Assembly: GCF_004364175.1 (NCBI RefSeq)
Contig: NZ_SNZW01000014.1
Span: 124,001 to 188,000 of the forward strand
Direction of reading: 5' to 3'
DNA length: 64,000 nt
Source of the DNA: Maribacter caenipelagi
GTDB lineage: Bacteria > Bacteroidota > Bacteroidia > Flavobacteriales > Flavobacteriaceae
The translations under genes and the position numbers were made by a program. The notes below the pieces were generated by a model. It was given only the letters and a program-made list of their open reading frames with translations, was not told the DNA's origin and did no database searches. Positions within the stretch are counted from its first letter, which is position 1. The number at the start of each line of letters is the position of its first letter. Below are positions 38,913 through 48,357 of the stretch, one piece after another.

Positions 38913-39077
38913 ATGTTCGGACTATTTAAAAAAAAATCAGAAAAAGAAAAATTGCGAAGTCAATATGAAAAATTATTGAAAGAAGCTCATAGCTTATCGA
39001 CCACAAACAGAAAAATGAGTGATCAAAAAGCTTTTGAAGCTGATGAAATAATGAAAAAGATTGAAAAGCTTCCTTAA
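38913..39077 (+). CDS. Lacal_2735 family small protein
   Basis: The 54-residue product, MFGLFKKKSEKEKLRSQYEK followed by a heptad-like charged helix with SLSTTNRKMSD and a terminal KKIEKLP, matches the small flavobacterial family named Lacal_2735. It is highly charged, probably an amphipathic helical hairpin and cytoplasmic. Function is unknown. A seven-of-eight promoter match, TATCTTTA, lies about 50 bases upstream. It precedes the amine-oxidase-like gene by 47 bases. Confidence 0.85.
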   Translation: MFGLFKKKSEKEKLRSQYEKLLKEAHSLSTTNRKMSDQKAFEADEIMKKIEKLP

Positions 39078-39124
39078 TTTTACGTTTTCAAATTAGGAAT
39101 AGCAATAAAGCGTAGGACGAAAAT

Positions 39125-40375
39125 ATGGATAAGCAGGATTATAAAATACATATTGTTGGTGCCGGTGTTAGCGGATTGATAGCTGCAACTGTTTTAGAAC
39201 AAAACGGATTTTCTCCCATAATTCTTGAAGCAACTGAAAGAGCAGGAGGTAGGGTAAAAACGGATATTATAAACGGTTATCAATTAGACCAAGGGTTTCA
39301 AGTGCTACTTACGGCTTATCCTGCCGCTCAAAAATATCTCAATTTCAAATCTTTAGAACTACAACGATTTTTACCTGGCGCGGCAATTTTCAAGAATAAA
39401 AAACAGCACATTATAGGCGACCCGCTAAGAGATATAAGCCTTATATTCTCAACGCTTTTCGCAAATATCGGAACAGTTTCCGACAAACTGAAAATTTTAC
39501 AATTAAACACAAAACTTAAAAATAAATCCCTTTCAGAGATTTTTGCCACCAAAGAGCAATCCACCCTTGCTTATTTGAAGAATTTTGGCTTTTCAGCTGA
39601 TATGATAAGGGACTTTTTTAAGCCTTTCTTCGGTGGAATTTTTCTTGAAGACCAGCTAGAAACATCAAGTAGAATGTTCGAGTTTGTTTATAAAATGTTC
39701 GGCGAAGGTGATGCGGCAGTACCAAAAGGAGGGATGGAAGAAATTCCCAAGCAATTAGTCCGTCAGTTACAAAACACTTCTATACAATACAATACCGCCG
39801 TAACTTCAATTAACGAAAAAGAAATACTGCTTGCCAACGGAACTAAATTGGAAAGCGATTTTACGATTGTTGCTACGGAACCTAGTCAATTAATCAGAAA
39901 TCTAAAGAATCAAGCTACGGAATGGCGCAGTTGCGATACCTTATATTTTGAAACCGATAACAGAAAAATCAATAAAAAATTAATCGGTCTTCTTCCAGAA
40001 ACCAATTCGTTAATCAATAACATTTTTTACCTTACAAGTCTTGAAACCAAGTTAAGCGGCGCTAAGGAGTTGCTTTCGGTAACGGTAGTGAATAATCAGC
40101 GTTTATCTGGAAAAGCCCTTGTTGAACAAATACAAAAGGAGCTAAAAGAATTTTGTGGTATTTCTGGTACATTAATAAAACACTACAGCTTACATAAGTC
40201 ACTACCTAAATTGAGCCAACTGCAATACGAAGTACCGCCTTCTGAAACACGCTTGACCGAAACCATTTATTTAGCCGGGGATCTACAGCTAAACGGCTCT
40301 TTAAATGCCGCAATGCTATCTGGCGAAAATGCTGCACTAGGAGTGCTGGAAAACTTAGAAGGTTTGTTTAAATAG
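39125..40375 (+). CDS. FAD-dependent amine oxidase / phytoene-desaturase-like oxidoreductase
   Basis: The 416-residue protein starts with the dinucleotide motif HIVGAGVSGLIAATVL and LEATERAGGRVKTD, both typical of the flavin amine oxidase/phytoene desaturase superfamily, and ends with the FAD-contacting ETIYLAGDLQLNGSLNAAMLSGENAA. There is no signal peptide. The central substrate domain is divergent, so an amine, carotenoid precursor or protoporphyrinogen-like substrate cannot be decided. It converges on the AraC gene. Confidence 0.88.
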   Translation: MDKQDYKIHIVGAGVSGLIAATVLEQNGFSPIILEATERAGGRVKTDIINGYQLDQGFQVLLTAYPAAQKYLNFKSLELQRFLPGAAIFKNKKQHIIGDPLRDISLIFSTLFANIGTVSDKLKILQLNTKLKNKSLSEIFATKEQSTLAYLKNFGFSADMIRDFFKPFFGGIFLEDQLETSSRMFEFVYKMFGEGDAAVPKGGMEEIPKQLVRQLQNTSIQYNTAVTSINEKEILLANGTKLESDFTIVATEPSQLIRNLKNQATEWRSCDTLYFETDNRKINKKLIGLLPETNSLINNIFYLTSLETKLSGAKELLSVTVVNNQRLSGKALVEQIQKELKEFCGISGTLIKHYSLHKSLPKLSQLQYEVPPSETRLTETIYLAGDLQLNGSLNAAMLSGENAALGVLENLEGLFK

Positions 40376-40405
40376 TGATTTTCAAACTTATAGTTTTTAA
40401 TCTGT

Positions 40406-41320
40406 TTAATTCAACGTCGCCCTAAATTCCTTTGGTGAATGCCCTACTTTTTGTTTGAACAAACGGCTAAAATGTTGTGGATATTTAAAGCCGAGTTCAT
40501 AGGCAATTTCACTTACTGATTTGTTAGGGTCGAATACTTTTTCCTTAGCTACATCTATCAATTTAGCTTGAATATATTCTTGGGCAGATTTACCGGTTTC
40601 CTTTTTAACCAAGTCCCCAAAATAATTGGATGATAAATGCAACTCATCCGCAAAATAAGCTACCGAAGGTAAACCATTAATCTTTGGCTTATCCGATGAA
40701 AAATATTGAGAAAGTAGATGATCAAACTTCTCTAAAGCACCTTTATTCACCACTTCACGTGTAATGAATTGCCTGTCATAAAAACGAAGGCAGTAATCTA
40801 AAAATAGTTCAATATTCGTCACGATCAGCTTCTTGCTATGTTTATCAATTGACTGTTCCAATTCAAACTGAATTTTTTCCAATAAACTTAAAATGAGTTT
40901 TCGCTCTTTTGCGGATAAATGCAAAGCTTCATTACTTGAATAGGCAAAGAAATTAAATTCGTGAATCTTATTTGCCAAACTTGTACCCAGCAATAGGTCT
41001 GGGTGAAAAAGCAAAGCATAGCCTTTGGGTACAAAACCCGGTTCATAGCCGCCAAGTTCAATAGTCTGGTTGGGCGCCATAAAAACCAAGGTACCTTCGT
41101 CATAGTCATATGAGTTACCGCCATACTTAAGTTTACAACCCACTGCATCTTTCAAAAAAATAGCATAACAGCTGTAATGAAATCCGTCGTACGATTTATT
41201 GGTATATCCGGATTGGTTTACCTTTTTAAAATCGACAATACCTACCAAAGGATGCAGAACTTCGTAATTTCTTAATTTAAAGTAGTCTGCAATAGTTTTA
41301 ATTTCTAAAATATTCTTCAC
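40406..41320 (-). CDS. AraC-family transcriptional regulator of the adjacent exported operon
   Basis: The 304-residue protein has a cupin-like N-terminus (YDEGTLVFMAPNQTIELGG) and a double helix-turn-helix with VAYFADELHLSSNYFGDLVKKETGKSAQEYI and SVSEIAYELGFKYPQHFSRLFKQKVGHSPKEFR. It is divergent from the operon at 41471-45116 with 150 bases between them, so it is the natural candidate regulator. The shared region carries a perfect palindrome rather than direct repeats. Confidence 0.9.
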   Translation of the reverse strand: MKNILEIKTIADYFKLRNYEVLHPLVGIVDFKKVNQSGYTNKSYDGFHYSCYAIFLKDAVGCKLKYGGNSYDYDEGTLVFMAPNQTIELGGYEPGFVPKGYALLFHPDLLLGTSLANKIHEFNFFAYSSNEALHLSAKERKLILSLLEKIQFELEQSIDKHSKKLIVTNIELFLDYCLRFYDRQFITREVVNKGALEKFDHLLSQYFSSDKPKINGLPSVAYFADELHLSSNYFGDLVKKETGKSAQEYIQAKLIDVAKEKVFDPNKSVSEIAYELGFKYPQHFSRLFKQKVGHSPKEFRATLN

Positions 41321-41416
41321 GACTCATTGTATTTAAAATAAAGATAACCTATTGCCGGTCACATCATCAAGCTACATAGGTATTATCTGTAATTTTGGTA
41401 TAAACATCCGTTATTT

Positions 41417-41452
41417 GGGTAGTATACTACCCTTTTTCTTAGTCTAATTTTG
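41417..41452 (+). promoter_or_regulatory. palindromic operator and promoter of the exported operon
   Basis: GGGTAGTATACTACCC at 41417-41432 is a perfect 16-bp palindrome. TAATTTTG at 41445-41452 matches TAnnTTTG, 19 bases before the first ATG. The palindrome covers the minus-33 position, so a dimer bound there would block transcription. Its symmetry suggests a dimeric repressor such as HxlR or MarR in addition to the AraC protein. Confidence 0.7.
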
Positions 41453-41470
41453 ACATTATAATCACATAGA

Positions 41471-42232
41471 ATGAAAAAGATAGTAACTTTAATGTTATTG
41501 CTGTTATTCAGTACCGCTAATGCACAGGAAAATGCAAAAGATGAAAACTATAGGTTTTTAGATGATTTTAGAGGAAGTGCTAGCATCACCCATAATGGCG
41601 TTTCATTGGTTCCTTCTTTTTCCTTGGGTGATCCCGCTTTGCTGTTCGATTTAAAATTTACCAAAAAGAAGTTAAGTTTTGAGCCGGACATGCGTTTTTC
41701 TCTAGATGCTAAACCGTGGACTATGCTCTTTTGGTTTCGCTATAAGGCGATTGAAAAAGAAAAGTTTTCACTGAGGGTAGGGGCGCATCCCGGGCTGAAT
41801 TTTAGAACCGTAAATGTAATTAGAAACGGCAATACCGAAGAACTTTTAGAATCTAGAAGGTATTTAGGTGCCGAAGTGGTACCCAGTTTTAAATTATCAA
41901 AGCATACGAGTATTGGTATGTATTATCTATATGGTCGCGGCTTTGATGCTGGGGTAAAAGAAACTAATTTTTTGGTGCTCAATGCTGCCTTTAGTCAAAT
42001 TCCCATTTCAGAATCGTTTTTTATCAATTTTACACCACAAGTTTACTATCTTACCTCTGACGATTTAACTGGATATTATACCTCAGCGTTCTTGACCATT
42101 GGTAAAAAGCAATGTCCATTTTCGTTGACAGGTGTTATAAATAAAGGCATAAGCACCCAAATATTGCCCGATGATGATTTCACTTGGAGCGTACTATTGA
42201 ACTATAGCTTTCCAACAAAAAGAAAGATTTAA
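41471..42232 (+). CDS. outer-membrane beta-barrel protein, first gene of the exported operon
   Basis: The 253-residue protein has a signal peptide ending TANAQ and repeated amphipathic strands: MRFSLDAKPWTMLFWFRYKAI, FSLRVGAHPGLNFRTVNV, IGMYYLYGRGFDAG, FINFTPQVYYLT, ending with FTWSVLLNYSFP. It is a small barrel with no named family I recognise. It is followed by four genes whose products are also exported and probably lets their substrate through the outer membrane. Confidence 0.75.
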   Translation: MKKIVTLMLLLLFSTANAQENAKDENYRFLDDFRGSASITHNGVSLVPSFSLGDPALLFDLKFTKKKLSFEPDMRFSLDAKPWTMLFWFRYKAIEKEKFSLRVGAHPGLNFRTVNVIRNGNTEELLESRRYLGAEVVPSFKLSKHTSIGMYYLYGRGFDAGVKETNFLVLNAAFSQIPISESFFINFTPQVYYLTSDDLTGYYTSAFLTIGKKQCPFSLTGVINKGISTQILPDDDFTWSVLLNYSFPTKRKI

Positions 42233-42281
42233 AAAAAAAGGTGTAACCCTTATCAAAATGACTACATAAACAAAGTGATAC

Positions 42282-43394
42282 ATGAAGCTAAAATATACAT
42301 TTGTACTTGCAAGCATACTTTTATGTATTGGCTGTAATGAACAAAACAAGCAGATCGCAAATACACCTGTTGAGTCGAATGAGATTATTTCTATTCAAAA
42401 ACAAGGGACTTTTGCCGTTGGTGGTTCGGTTAAGCAAAGCCCTGGAACTTTCGACCCTATTGCCCATGGTGCTTTTAATCCTTCAAATCAAAGTACCGAA
42501 GGACAGACCTTACATGGTGACCACGCATCGATATTTTATCAAATTCCTACAGAACCGCGTAAGCTTCCGCTAGTGTTTTGGCACGGCTACGGTCAGTCCA
42601 TGCGAACTTGGCAAAGCACTCCAGATGGCAGGGAAGGGTTTCAAAGTATATTCCTTAAAAAAAGGTATCCTGTCTATTTATTAGATCAACCCAGAAGGGG
42701 TTTGGCAGGACAAAGCTTAGAACCAAAAACATTGGAAGCTAAAACTGAAGACCAACTGTGGTTCGGCATATTCAGAATGGGCGAGGGTACACGTTTTTAT
42801 CCGAATGTTCAGTTTTCTAAGGACCATGAAGCTTTAAATCAATTCTTCCGTCGTAGTACTCCAGATACGGGACCTTTAAACATCAATCTTAATGTTGACG
42901 CCGTTTCTCAATTATTCGGAAAAATTGGCGACGGAATCCTTGTTACCCATTCCCATAGTGGGGGACAAGGTTGGAGTGCCGCTCTAAAGACCGATCGTAT
43001 AAAAGCTATAGTAGCGTACGAACCTGGTAGTAATTTTGTATTTCCAGAAGAAGACATTCCTGAGCCTATTTCTTATGTGGGCGGAATATTACGTGCTAAA
43101 GGTGTTGCTATGGAAGAGTTTCAAAAACTGACCAAGATTCCTATTGTAATTTATTATGGGGATTATATACCTGAAACTGAAGTTGAAAACCCTGGTCAAG
43201 AACAATGGCGTGCCGCCCTTTCCATGGCACGTAAATGGACAAAAACCGTAAACGACGCTGGTGGTGACGTTACTTTAGTAGTGTTACCGGAAATAGGAAT
43301 CAAGGGAAATACACACTTTCCCATGTCCGATTTAAACAATCAAGAAATTGCCGATGTGATGTACAATTGGCTAGAAGAAAAGAAATTAAATTAA
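42282..43394 (+). CDS. exported alpha/beta hydrolase lipoprotein
   Basis: The 370-residue protein has a lipobox (LCIGCNE). The fold is shown by PLVFWHGYGQSMRTW (oxyanion HG), the nucleophile elbow THSHSGGQGW with serine, and the C-terminal histidine in KGNTHFPMSDL. It should hydrolyse an ester or lactone in the periplasm or at the outer membrane. Its place next to carboxymuconolactone-decarboxylase and cupin domains suggests a lactone or ester derived from an aromatic or a sugar acid, but this is inference. Confidence 0.82.
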   Translation: MKLKYTFVLASILLCIGCNEQNKQIANTPVESNEIISIQKQGTFAVGGSVKQSPGTFDPIAHGAFNPSNQSTEGQTLHGDHASIFYQIPTEPRKLPLVFWHGYGQSMRTWQSTPDGREGFQSIFLKKRYPVYLLDQPRRGLAGQSLEPKTLEAKTEDQLWFGIFRMGEGTRFYPNVQFSKDHEALNQFFRRSTPDTGPLNINLNVDAVSQLFGKIGDGILVTHSHSGGQGWSAALKTDRIKAIVAYEPGSNFVFPEEDIPEPISYVGGILRAKGVAMEEFQKLTKIPIVIYYGDYIPETEVENPGQEQWRAALSMARKWTKTVNDAGGDVTLVVLPEIGIKGNTHFPMSDLNNQEIADVMYNWLEEKKLN

Positions 43395-43405
43395 AAATAA
43401 AAGAA

Positions 43406-43879
43406 ATGAAAAATCTATTTACAACAGTACTGTTTATGCTTCCTATTTGCATTTTTGCCCAAAATACGGACTACAAAGTGTCTTCATACAAAGACGAGGG
43501 CTTTAAGGCACCAAATACGCATTATATTGGCGAAGCTTGGTTGAACGGTGTATTACAGGCAGATGATGAAACCGACTTTAATATTACCAAAGCCACTTTT
43601 AAGGCAAATTCTACGTTGGACTGGCATAAACATTCAACATCTCAAGTTCTTATTTACGTAGACGGTGAAGGCTATTATCAAGAAAGAGGAAAAGCCCCAG
43701 TGATACTTAAAGCAGGCGATGTCATTAAATGTGATAAAGAAACAGAGCATTGGCACGCTTCAACAAAAGACAGCGATGTTACATATTTAGCGATTTATGG
43801 AGGAGGGCAACCTACTACATGGACCGAAGTGGTAACACAAGAATATTATGATAGTGTTGCCGATCAACTGAAGGACTAA
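43406..43879 (+). CDS. exported single-domain cupin
   Basis: The start is the ATG at 43406, which gives MKNLFTTVLFMLPICIFAQ, a clear signal peptide; an upstream start would bury it. The 157-residue product has metal motifs LDWHKHSTSQVLIYVDGEGYYQERG and KETEHWHAS, the cupin 1 and 2 motifs with two to four histidines and a glutamine. It resembles the last gene of the operon (44652). It should bind a metal and act on the product of the preceding enzymes. Confidence 0.85.
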   Translation: MKNLFTTVLFMLPICIFAQNTDYKVSSYKDEGFKAPNTHYIGEAWLNGVLQADDETDFNITKATFKANSTLDWHKHSTSQVLIYVDGEGYYQERGKAPVILKAGDVIKCDKETEHWHASTKDSDVTYLAIYGGGQPTTWTEVVTQEYYDSVADQLKD

Positions 43880-43906
43880 TTCATTAATAATGAAATTAAA
43901 GTTATC

Positions 43907-44644
43907 ATGCATTTAAAAAGTATTCTTAGCACGGCGACAGTTTTGGTTTGGGTGGTAGTATTGATTAGTTGTAAATCTACAGCGCAACAAGGAACATCAG
44001 ATAATGCTTTATCCGATCAGGAGAAAAGTATAATCAAAATTGCAAGTCACACTGCCCAAGGTAATTTATCTCAGCTCAAAGATGTTCTCCATGAAGGATT
44101 AGATCATAAGCTCACCGTAAATGAAGCTAAAGAGGTGTTGGTTCACTTGTACGCCTATGCAGGGTTCCCAAGAAGTATACGCGGTTTGCAAACACTTTTA
44201 GAAGTGCTGGAAGAAAGAACAGCTAAAGGTATACAAGATGAGTGGGGACCAAAAGCCACAACTATTGACGATTCCAGCAGTAAATATGAACGAGGAAAGG
44301 CTATTTTGGAAGAATTGGTTGGACGACCGTTGGATGGAAAACCAGCGTATCAAAAATTTTCACCTGAAATGGACAAATTTCTTAAAGAGCATTTATTTGC
44401 GGATATTTTTGAGCGCGATGTACTTACCTATAAACAACGTGAATTGGTGACCATTTCCGTCATTGCAAGTTTGGGAAGTTTAGAGCCTATGCTAAGAAGC
44501 CACTTAAACCTATCATTGAACGTGGGCTGGCAAGCCGAACAATTAAAAGAGTTTACCGAAACCTTAGTGGTTACCACAACTGAAGATAATGTTCTTGCAA
44601 CAAAAACAATTCTAAAAGAAGTATTGAAAAGTAGAACCGAATAA
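43907..44644 (+). CDS. exported protein with two carboxymuconolactone-decarboxylase (CMD) domains
   Basis: The 245-residue lipoprotein (lipobox VLISCK) has a first CMD-like domain (VNEAKEVLVHLYAYAGFPRSIRGLQ) and a second one with LTYKQRELVTISVIASLGSLEPMLRSHLNLSLNVG. The CxxC of AhpD peroxidases is absent, so it is not a thiol peroxidase. CMD proteins are normally cytoplasmic decarboxylases; an exported, duplicated one is unusual. Neighbours are cupins on both sides. Confidence 0.85.
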   Translation: MHLKSILSTATVLVWVVVLISCKSTAQQGTSDNALSDQEKSIIKIASHTAQGNLSQLKDVLHEGLDHKLTVNEAKEVLVHLYAYAGFPRSIRGLQTLLEVLEERTAKGIQDEWGPKATTIDDSSSKYERGKAILEELVGRPLDGKPAYQKFSPEMDKFLKEHLFADIFERDVLTYKQRELVTISVIASLGSLEPMLRSHLNLSLNVGWQAEQLKEFTETLVVTTTEDNVLATKTILKEVLKSRTE

Positions 44645-44651
44645 AACAGCC

Positions 44652-45116
44652 ATGAAAAATTCCGGATACCTTACTATTGCCATGTTACTGATATTTTTGT
44701 CCGCCTGCAACACGCCAAAAGAAAGTAAAAAAGAAGCTGAACTTTTTGAAAGAGGGACTAAAATAGAAAATTCGAATTTTACAGGTACCGCGTGGTTAAA
44801 TATGTTGGCAGCGCCGGACAGTTTAAATACCATGTATGCCGGTTTGGTTACTTTTGAACCCGCTGCACGTACCAATTGGCATTCACATCCGGCAGGGCAA
44901 ATACTAATCGTAACCCAAGGTGAAGGTTATTATCAGGAGGAAGGAAAACCCAAACGTATATTACGCATAGGAGAGACGGTAAAGTGTTTACCGAATATAA
45001 AACACTGGCATGGTGCCGCTGCAAATTCCCAGTTTGCACATATTGCCATATCTGACCGTCATCAAGGTGCTGCGGAATGGTTTCAACCCGTTACGGATGA
45101 TGAATATCATAAATAA
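44652..45116 (+). CDS. exported cupin lipoprotein
   Basis: The 154-residue protein has a lipobox (IFLSACN). The cupin motifs read TNWHSHPAGQILIVTQGEGYYQEEG and PNIKHWHGAAANS, similar to but distinct from the cupin at 43.4 kb. It is the last gene of the operon, 7 bases after the CMD gene and 10 bases before the convergent thiH. Cupin plus CMD pairs are known cytoplasmically; here both are secreted. Confidence 0.85.
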   Translation: MKNSGYLTIAMLLIFLSACNTPKESKKEAELFERGTKIENSNFTGTAWLNMLAAPDSLNTMYAGLVTFEPAARTNWHSHPAGQILIVTQGEGYYQEEGKPKRILRIGETVKCLPNIKHWHGAAANSQFAHIAISDRHQGAAEWFQPVTDDEYHK

Positions 45117-45126
45117 CGTAAGCTGT

Positions 45127-46239
45127 CTATTCCCAATTATTAGCCCAATCTTTCCAAACCACATCAAGTCCTTGCGATTTTAGCATAGCGGTGATTTCTT
45201 CTGTTGGTCTTTCATCAGATATTTCAAACTGTTCTAAAGATTCAGGTGCAACTGAATACCCACCGGGATTGGTTTTGGACTCCGCACTTATTGAGGTTAT
45301 TCCTAAATTGACAATGTTATTTCTAAAGATTTCGCTTTCACGGGTAGAAATGGATAGTTCTACATCTTCATCTAATAACCTAAATGCACAGATTAGTTGC
45401 ACCAGATCAGGATCGGTCATTTCTACCTTCGGTTCCAATCCAACGGAATGTGGTCGTAATCTTGGAAAAGAAACGGAATATTTCGTCTTCCAATAAGTCT
45501 TCTGTAAATACTTTAAGTGCAAGGCTGTAAAAAAGCTATCGGCTCGCCAATCTTCCAACCCAAATAAAGCTCCTAAACCAATTTTATGAATGCCTGCTTT
45601 ACCTAATCGATCGGGAGTATCCAGTCTAAAATCAAAATTGGATTTTTTGCCCTTCGGATGGTGTTTTTTATACTCATCTCTATGATAAGTTTCTTGATAA
45701 ACCAAAACTGCATAGAGTCCGCTCTCTATCAATTGCTCATATTCATCTTGCAACAATGGTTGTACCTCTATGGTGATATTAGCAAACTGCGAACGAATCA
45801 ATTGTAAGGCATTATCTATATAATCAACGCCAACTGTTCTATTTGCCTCCCCAGTTACTAATAAAATATGATCATAACCTTTAGATTTTATATAAGCTAC
45901 TTCCTTTAAGATTTCGTCATCCGTTAGGGTTCTTCTTGGAATTTTGTTCGTCATGCTAAAGCCGCAATAGGTACAAATATTCTGGCACTCATTGCTCAAG
46001 TACATGGGCGAATACATTTGTATGGTATTGCCAAATCTCTTTTTTGTCAATTGACGGCTTAACTGTGCCATTTGCTCCAAATACGGTGTGGCGGCAGGTG
46101 ATATCAATGCTTTAAAATCCTCTAAGTCTCTTTTCGTATTGCCCAAAGCCCGCAATACATCGTGCTCCGTTTTAGAGAAAATGCTCTCTATGGTTTGGTC
46201 CCAATTATAGGTATCGAAAATGTCTTTAAAACTGCCCAT
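45127..46239 (-). CDS. thiH: 2-iminoacetate synthase ThiH
   Basis: The 370-residue radical SAM enzyme has the cluster motif CQNICTYCGF near residue 90. It cleaves tyrosine to 2-iminoacetate (dehydroglycine) and p-cresol to feed the thiazole synthase ThiG. Length and the C-terminal GGYSVAPESLEQFEISDERP stretch match ThiH. It is the last gene of the thi operon, 6 bases after thiG. Confidence 0.95.
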   Translation of the reverse strand: MGSFKDIFDTYNWDQTIESIFSKTEHDVLRALGNTKRDLEDFKALISPAATPYLEQMAQLSRQLTKKRFGNTIQMYSPMYLSNECQNICTYCGFSMTNKIPRRTLTDDEILKEVAYIKSKGYDHILLVTGEANRTVGVDYIDNALQLIRSQFANITIEVQPLLQDEYEQLIESGLYAVLVYQETYHRDEYKKHHPKGKKSNFDFRLDTPDRLGKAGIHKIGLGALFGLEDWRADSFFTALHLKYLQKTYWKTKYSVSFPRLRPHSVGLEPKVEMTDPDLVQLICAFRLLDEDVELSISTRESEIFRNNIVNLGITSISAESKTNPGGYSVAPESLEQFEISDERPTEEITAMLKSQGLDVVWKDWANNWE

Positions 46240-46245
46240 ATTACT

Positions 46246-47010
46246 TTAATTCAAAAAACTGGTTAACGGACTACTGGCTTCCGCTTTTTTGTGGACTACC
46301 GGCGCCAACTTTGCTTCATACGCTAATCTTCCCGCGGCTACCGCCATTTTAAACGCTTTGCCCATTTCAACGGGATTCTGGGAAACAGCTATCGCCGTAT
46401 TTACCAACACAGCATCTGCACCTAATTCCATCGCATAGGCAGCATGTGATGGCGCACCAATACCGGCATCTACAATTACGGGCACATTGCTTTGGTCAAT
46501 GATAATCTCTAAAAACTCTTGCGTTTTTAAGCCTTTGTTACTTCCTATAGGAGCACCTAATGGCATTACACATTGTGTTCCCACTTCTTCGAGACGTTTA
46601 CATAAAACGGGATCGGCATGTATATAGGGCATAACAACAAATCCTAATTTTACAAGTTCCTCAGCCGCTTTAAGTGTTTCAATAGGGTCGGGGAGTAGGT
46701 ATTTTGGATCCGGATGAATTTCCAATTTCACCCAGTTGGTCTCTAAAGCCTCACGAGATAACTGCGCTGCAAATACCGCTTCTTTTGCCGTTCGCACTCC
46801 CGATGTATTGGGCAACAAATTGATATGCGCATGGTCTAAATGCCGTAAAATATCATCTTGACTATCTTCAACATCTACCCGTTTTAATGCCACTGTTACC
46901 AACTCGCTCTCAGAAGCCAATATAGCTTCTTTCATTACGATAGATGAACTGAATTTTCCCGTTCCCGTAAACAATCTGGAGTTAAACTTTTTGTCCGCTA
47001 TCTGAAACAT
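46246..47010 (-). CDS. thiG: thiazole synthase ThiG
   Basis: I choose the ATG at 47010, so the product starts [20 protein letters not shown], the normal ThiG N-terminus; the ATG at 47064 would overlap thiE by 53 bases. The 254-residue TIM barrel has the Schiff-base lysine region [15 protein letters not shown] and the phosphate-binding [27 protein letters not shown]. It condenses dehydroglycine, deoxyxylulose 5-phosphate and the ThiS thiocarboxylate. Confidence 0.95.
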   Translation of the reverse strand: MFQIADKKFNSRLFTGTGKFSSSIVMKEAILASESELVTVALKRVDVEDSQDDILRHLDHAHINLLPNTSGVRTAKEAVFAAQLSREALETNWVKLEIHPDPKYLLPDPIETLKAAEELVKLGFVVMPYIHADPVLCKRLEEVGTQCVMPLGAPIGSNKGLKTQEFLEIIIDQSNVPVIVDAGIGAPSHAAYAMELGADAVLVNTAIAVSQNPVEMGKAFKMAVAAGRLAYEAKLAPVVHKKAEASSPLTSFLN

Positions 47011-47011
47011 A

Positions 47012-47665
47012 TTATTTTCTTTTTTCTTCGGATATCCAACGCTGCTCGTCAAGTGGACCTCCATTAATCAATTTTTTAAATTCTGATATTGTATTGAAAT
47101 TCCTTGTTATTTCACCCGATACGGCAATACCATGAACACCGGTTTTCATTATTTCTGTAACATCGTCCATAACAATGCCACCTATGGCAATTACAGGTAT
47201 TTCTGCTTTCAGTTCTTCCAATATGCTCAAGTAACCGTTTAAGCCCAAAACAGGACTCAAATTTTCTTTGGTCTCCGTAAATCGAAAAGGACCCAGACCT
47301 ATATAATCCACTTTCTTATCGATTAAAGTTTCACAATCTTCGAGGGTATTGGCAGTGCCACCTATAATCTGCCAAGAAGAAAGTTCTTTTCTAGCTACAG
47401 TGGGGCACGTATCTGTTTTACCCAAATGAACACCATCGGCTTTTACCGCTGCAGCAATCTTATAAAAATCGTTGATTATCAATCTAGTTTGATATTTCTC
47501 AGTGATTTCCCTTGCTTTTTTTGCCGTTTCCCATACCACCTTACCAGGTAACTTTTTAAGGCGTAGTTGTACCAATTCCGCTCCGGCCGTACAGGCTTTT
47601 TGTATATGATATAAATGCTCTTCTGGTGTTTTCCCCTGTGATATATAATGTAATGTTGGAATCAT
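47012..47665 (-). CDS. thiE: thiamin-phosphate synthase ThiE
   Basis: The 217-residue TIM barrel has [34 protein letters not shown] and the phosphate loop [10 protein letters not shown] followed by GIAVSGEI, all typical ThiE elements. It joins HMP pyrophosphate to thiazole phosphate. It is the canonical ThiE of this operon; a second, more divergent ThiE/TenI homolog precedes it. Confidence 0.9.
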   Translation of the reverse strand: MIPTLHYISQGKTPEEHLYHIQKACTAGAELVQLRLKKLPGKVVWETAKKAREITEKYQTRLIINDFYKIAAAVKADGVHLGKTDTCPTVARKELSSWQIIGGTANTLEDCETLIDKKVDYIGLGPFRFTETKENLSPVLGLNGYLSILEELKAEIPVIAIGGIVMDDVTEIMKTGVHGIAVSGEITRNFNTISEFKKLINGGPLDEQRWISEEKRK

Positions 47666-47679
47666 ATAATTTCTTTAAC

Positions 47680-48321
47680 TTAAATGTCTTTTGTTGTATT
47701 TCTTAGCGATGTTTTTCGCTGTTCGTTCCATGATCGTTCATATTGTTTCTGTATTTCCAAAAAGCTTTTTATCGGATTTTCCATATTCCAAATTCCGCCT
47801 AAAATGCCAATACCCTTAAAACCTAATTGCAAGGTTTCCGGTATGGTCTTATCGGTAATACCGCCCATACCCACTATGAATTTGTCAATAGCGTTGACGT
47901 CGAAACCTTTCCCTTCATATCCTTTTTTAGAGATAGATGAAAATACAGGACTCAGCAAATGGTAATCAAATTCGAACTCGCATGCTTCCAATACTTTTGG
48001 ATTGTGAAAAGAGGAGCTTATGGTTTTACCATACATATCGAACTTTTTAAAATACTGCCCAGGGTTATCAATATGATCTATTCGCTTTTGCTCTTGAAAA
48101 TGCAATCCTTTTAGATTGTAACTATTTATCAGTGTATGATGTAAGTGCACCACAATTCTATCATGGTATTTTTTATCGATACCATCTAAGTAATCACAAT
48201 GTTCTTGATAGTCTTTAAATGGTTTCCTCAAATGATAATACTCCAAGCCCTCTTGAAACAGCTCATGTAAAATAGCTATCTCATTGGGTATATCTTTTTC
48301 CGGTGCTATTACTACAATCAT
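47680..48321 (-). CDS. ThiE/TenI-like second barrel protein
   Basis: The 213-residue protein has the same barrel as ThiE but with weaker motifs: YYHLRKPFKDYQEH for the substrate loop, IVVHLHHTLINSYNLKGLHF, and VGMGGITDKTI with GFKGIGILGGIW as the phosphate loop. Such second copies in Bacteroidota thi operons are thought to be TenI-like thiazole tautomerases. I cannot decide between a tautomerase and a synthase from sequence. Confidence 0.7.
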   Translation of the reverse strand: MIVVIAPEKDIPNEIAILHELFQEGLEYYHLRKPFKDYQEHCDYLDGIDKKYHDRIVVHLHHTLINSYNLKGLHFQEQKRIDHIDNPGQYFKKFDMYGKTISSSFHNPKVLEACEFEFDYHLLSPVFSSISKKGYEGKGFDVNAIDKFIVGMGGITDKTIPETLQLGFKGIGILGGIWNMENPIKSFLEIQKQYERSWNEQRKTSLRNTTKDI

Positions 48322-48357
48322 TTGTTTTGGTTTGTACGGTTAGCAGTTCTATTTTCT

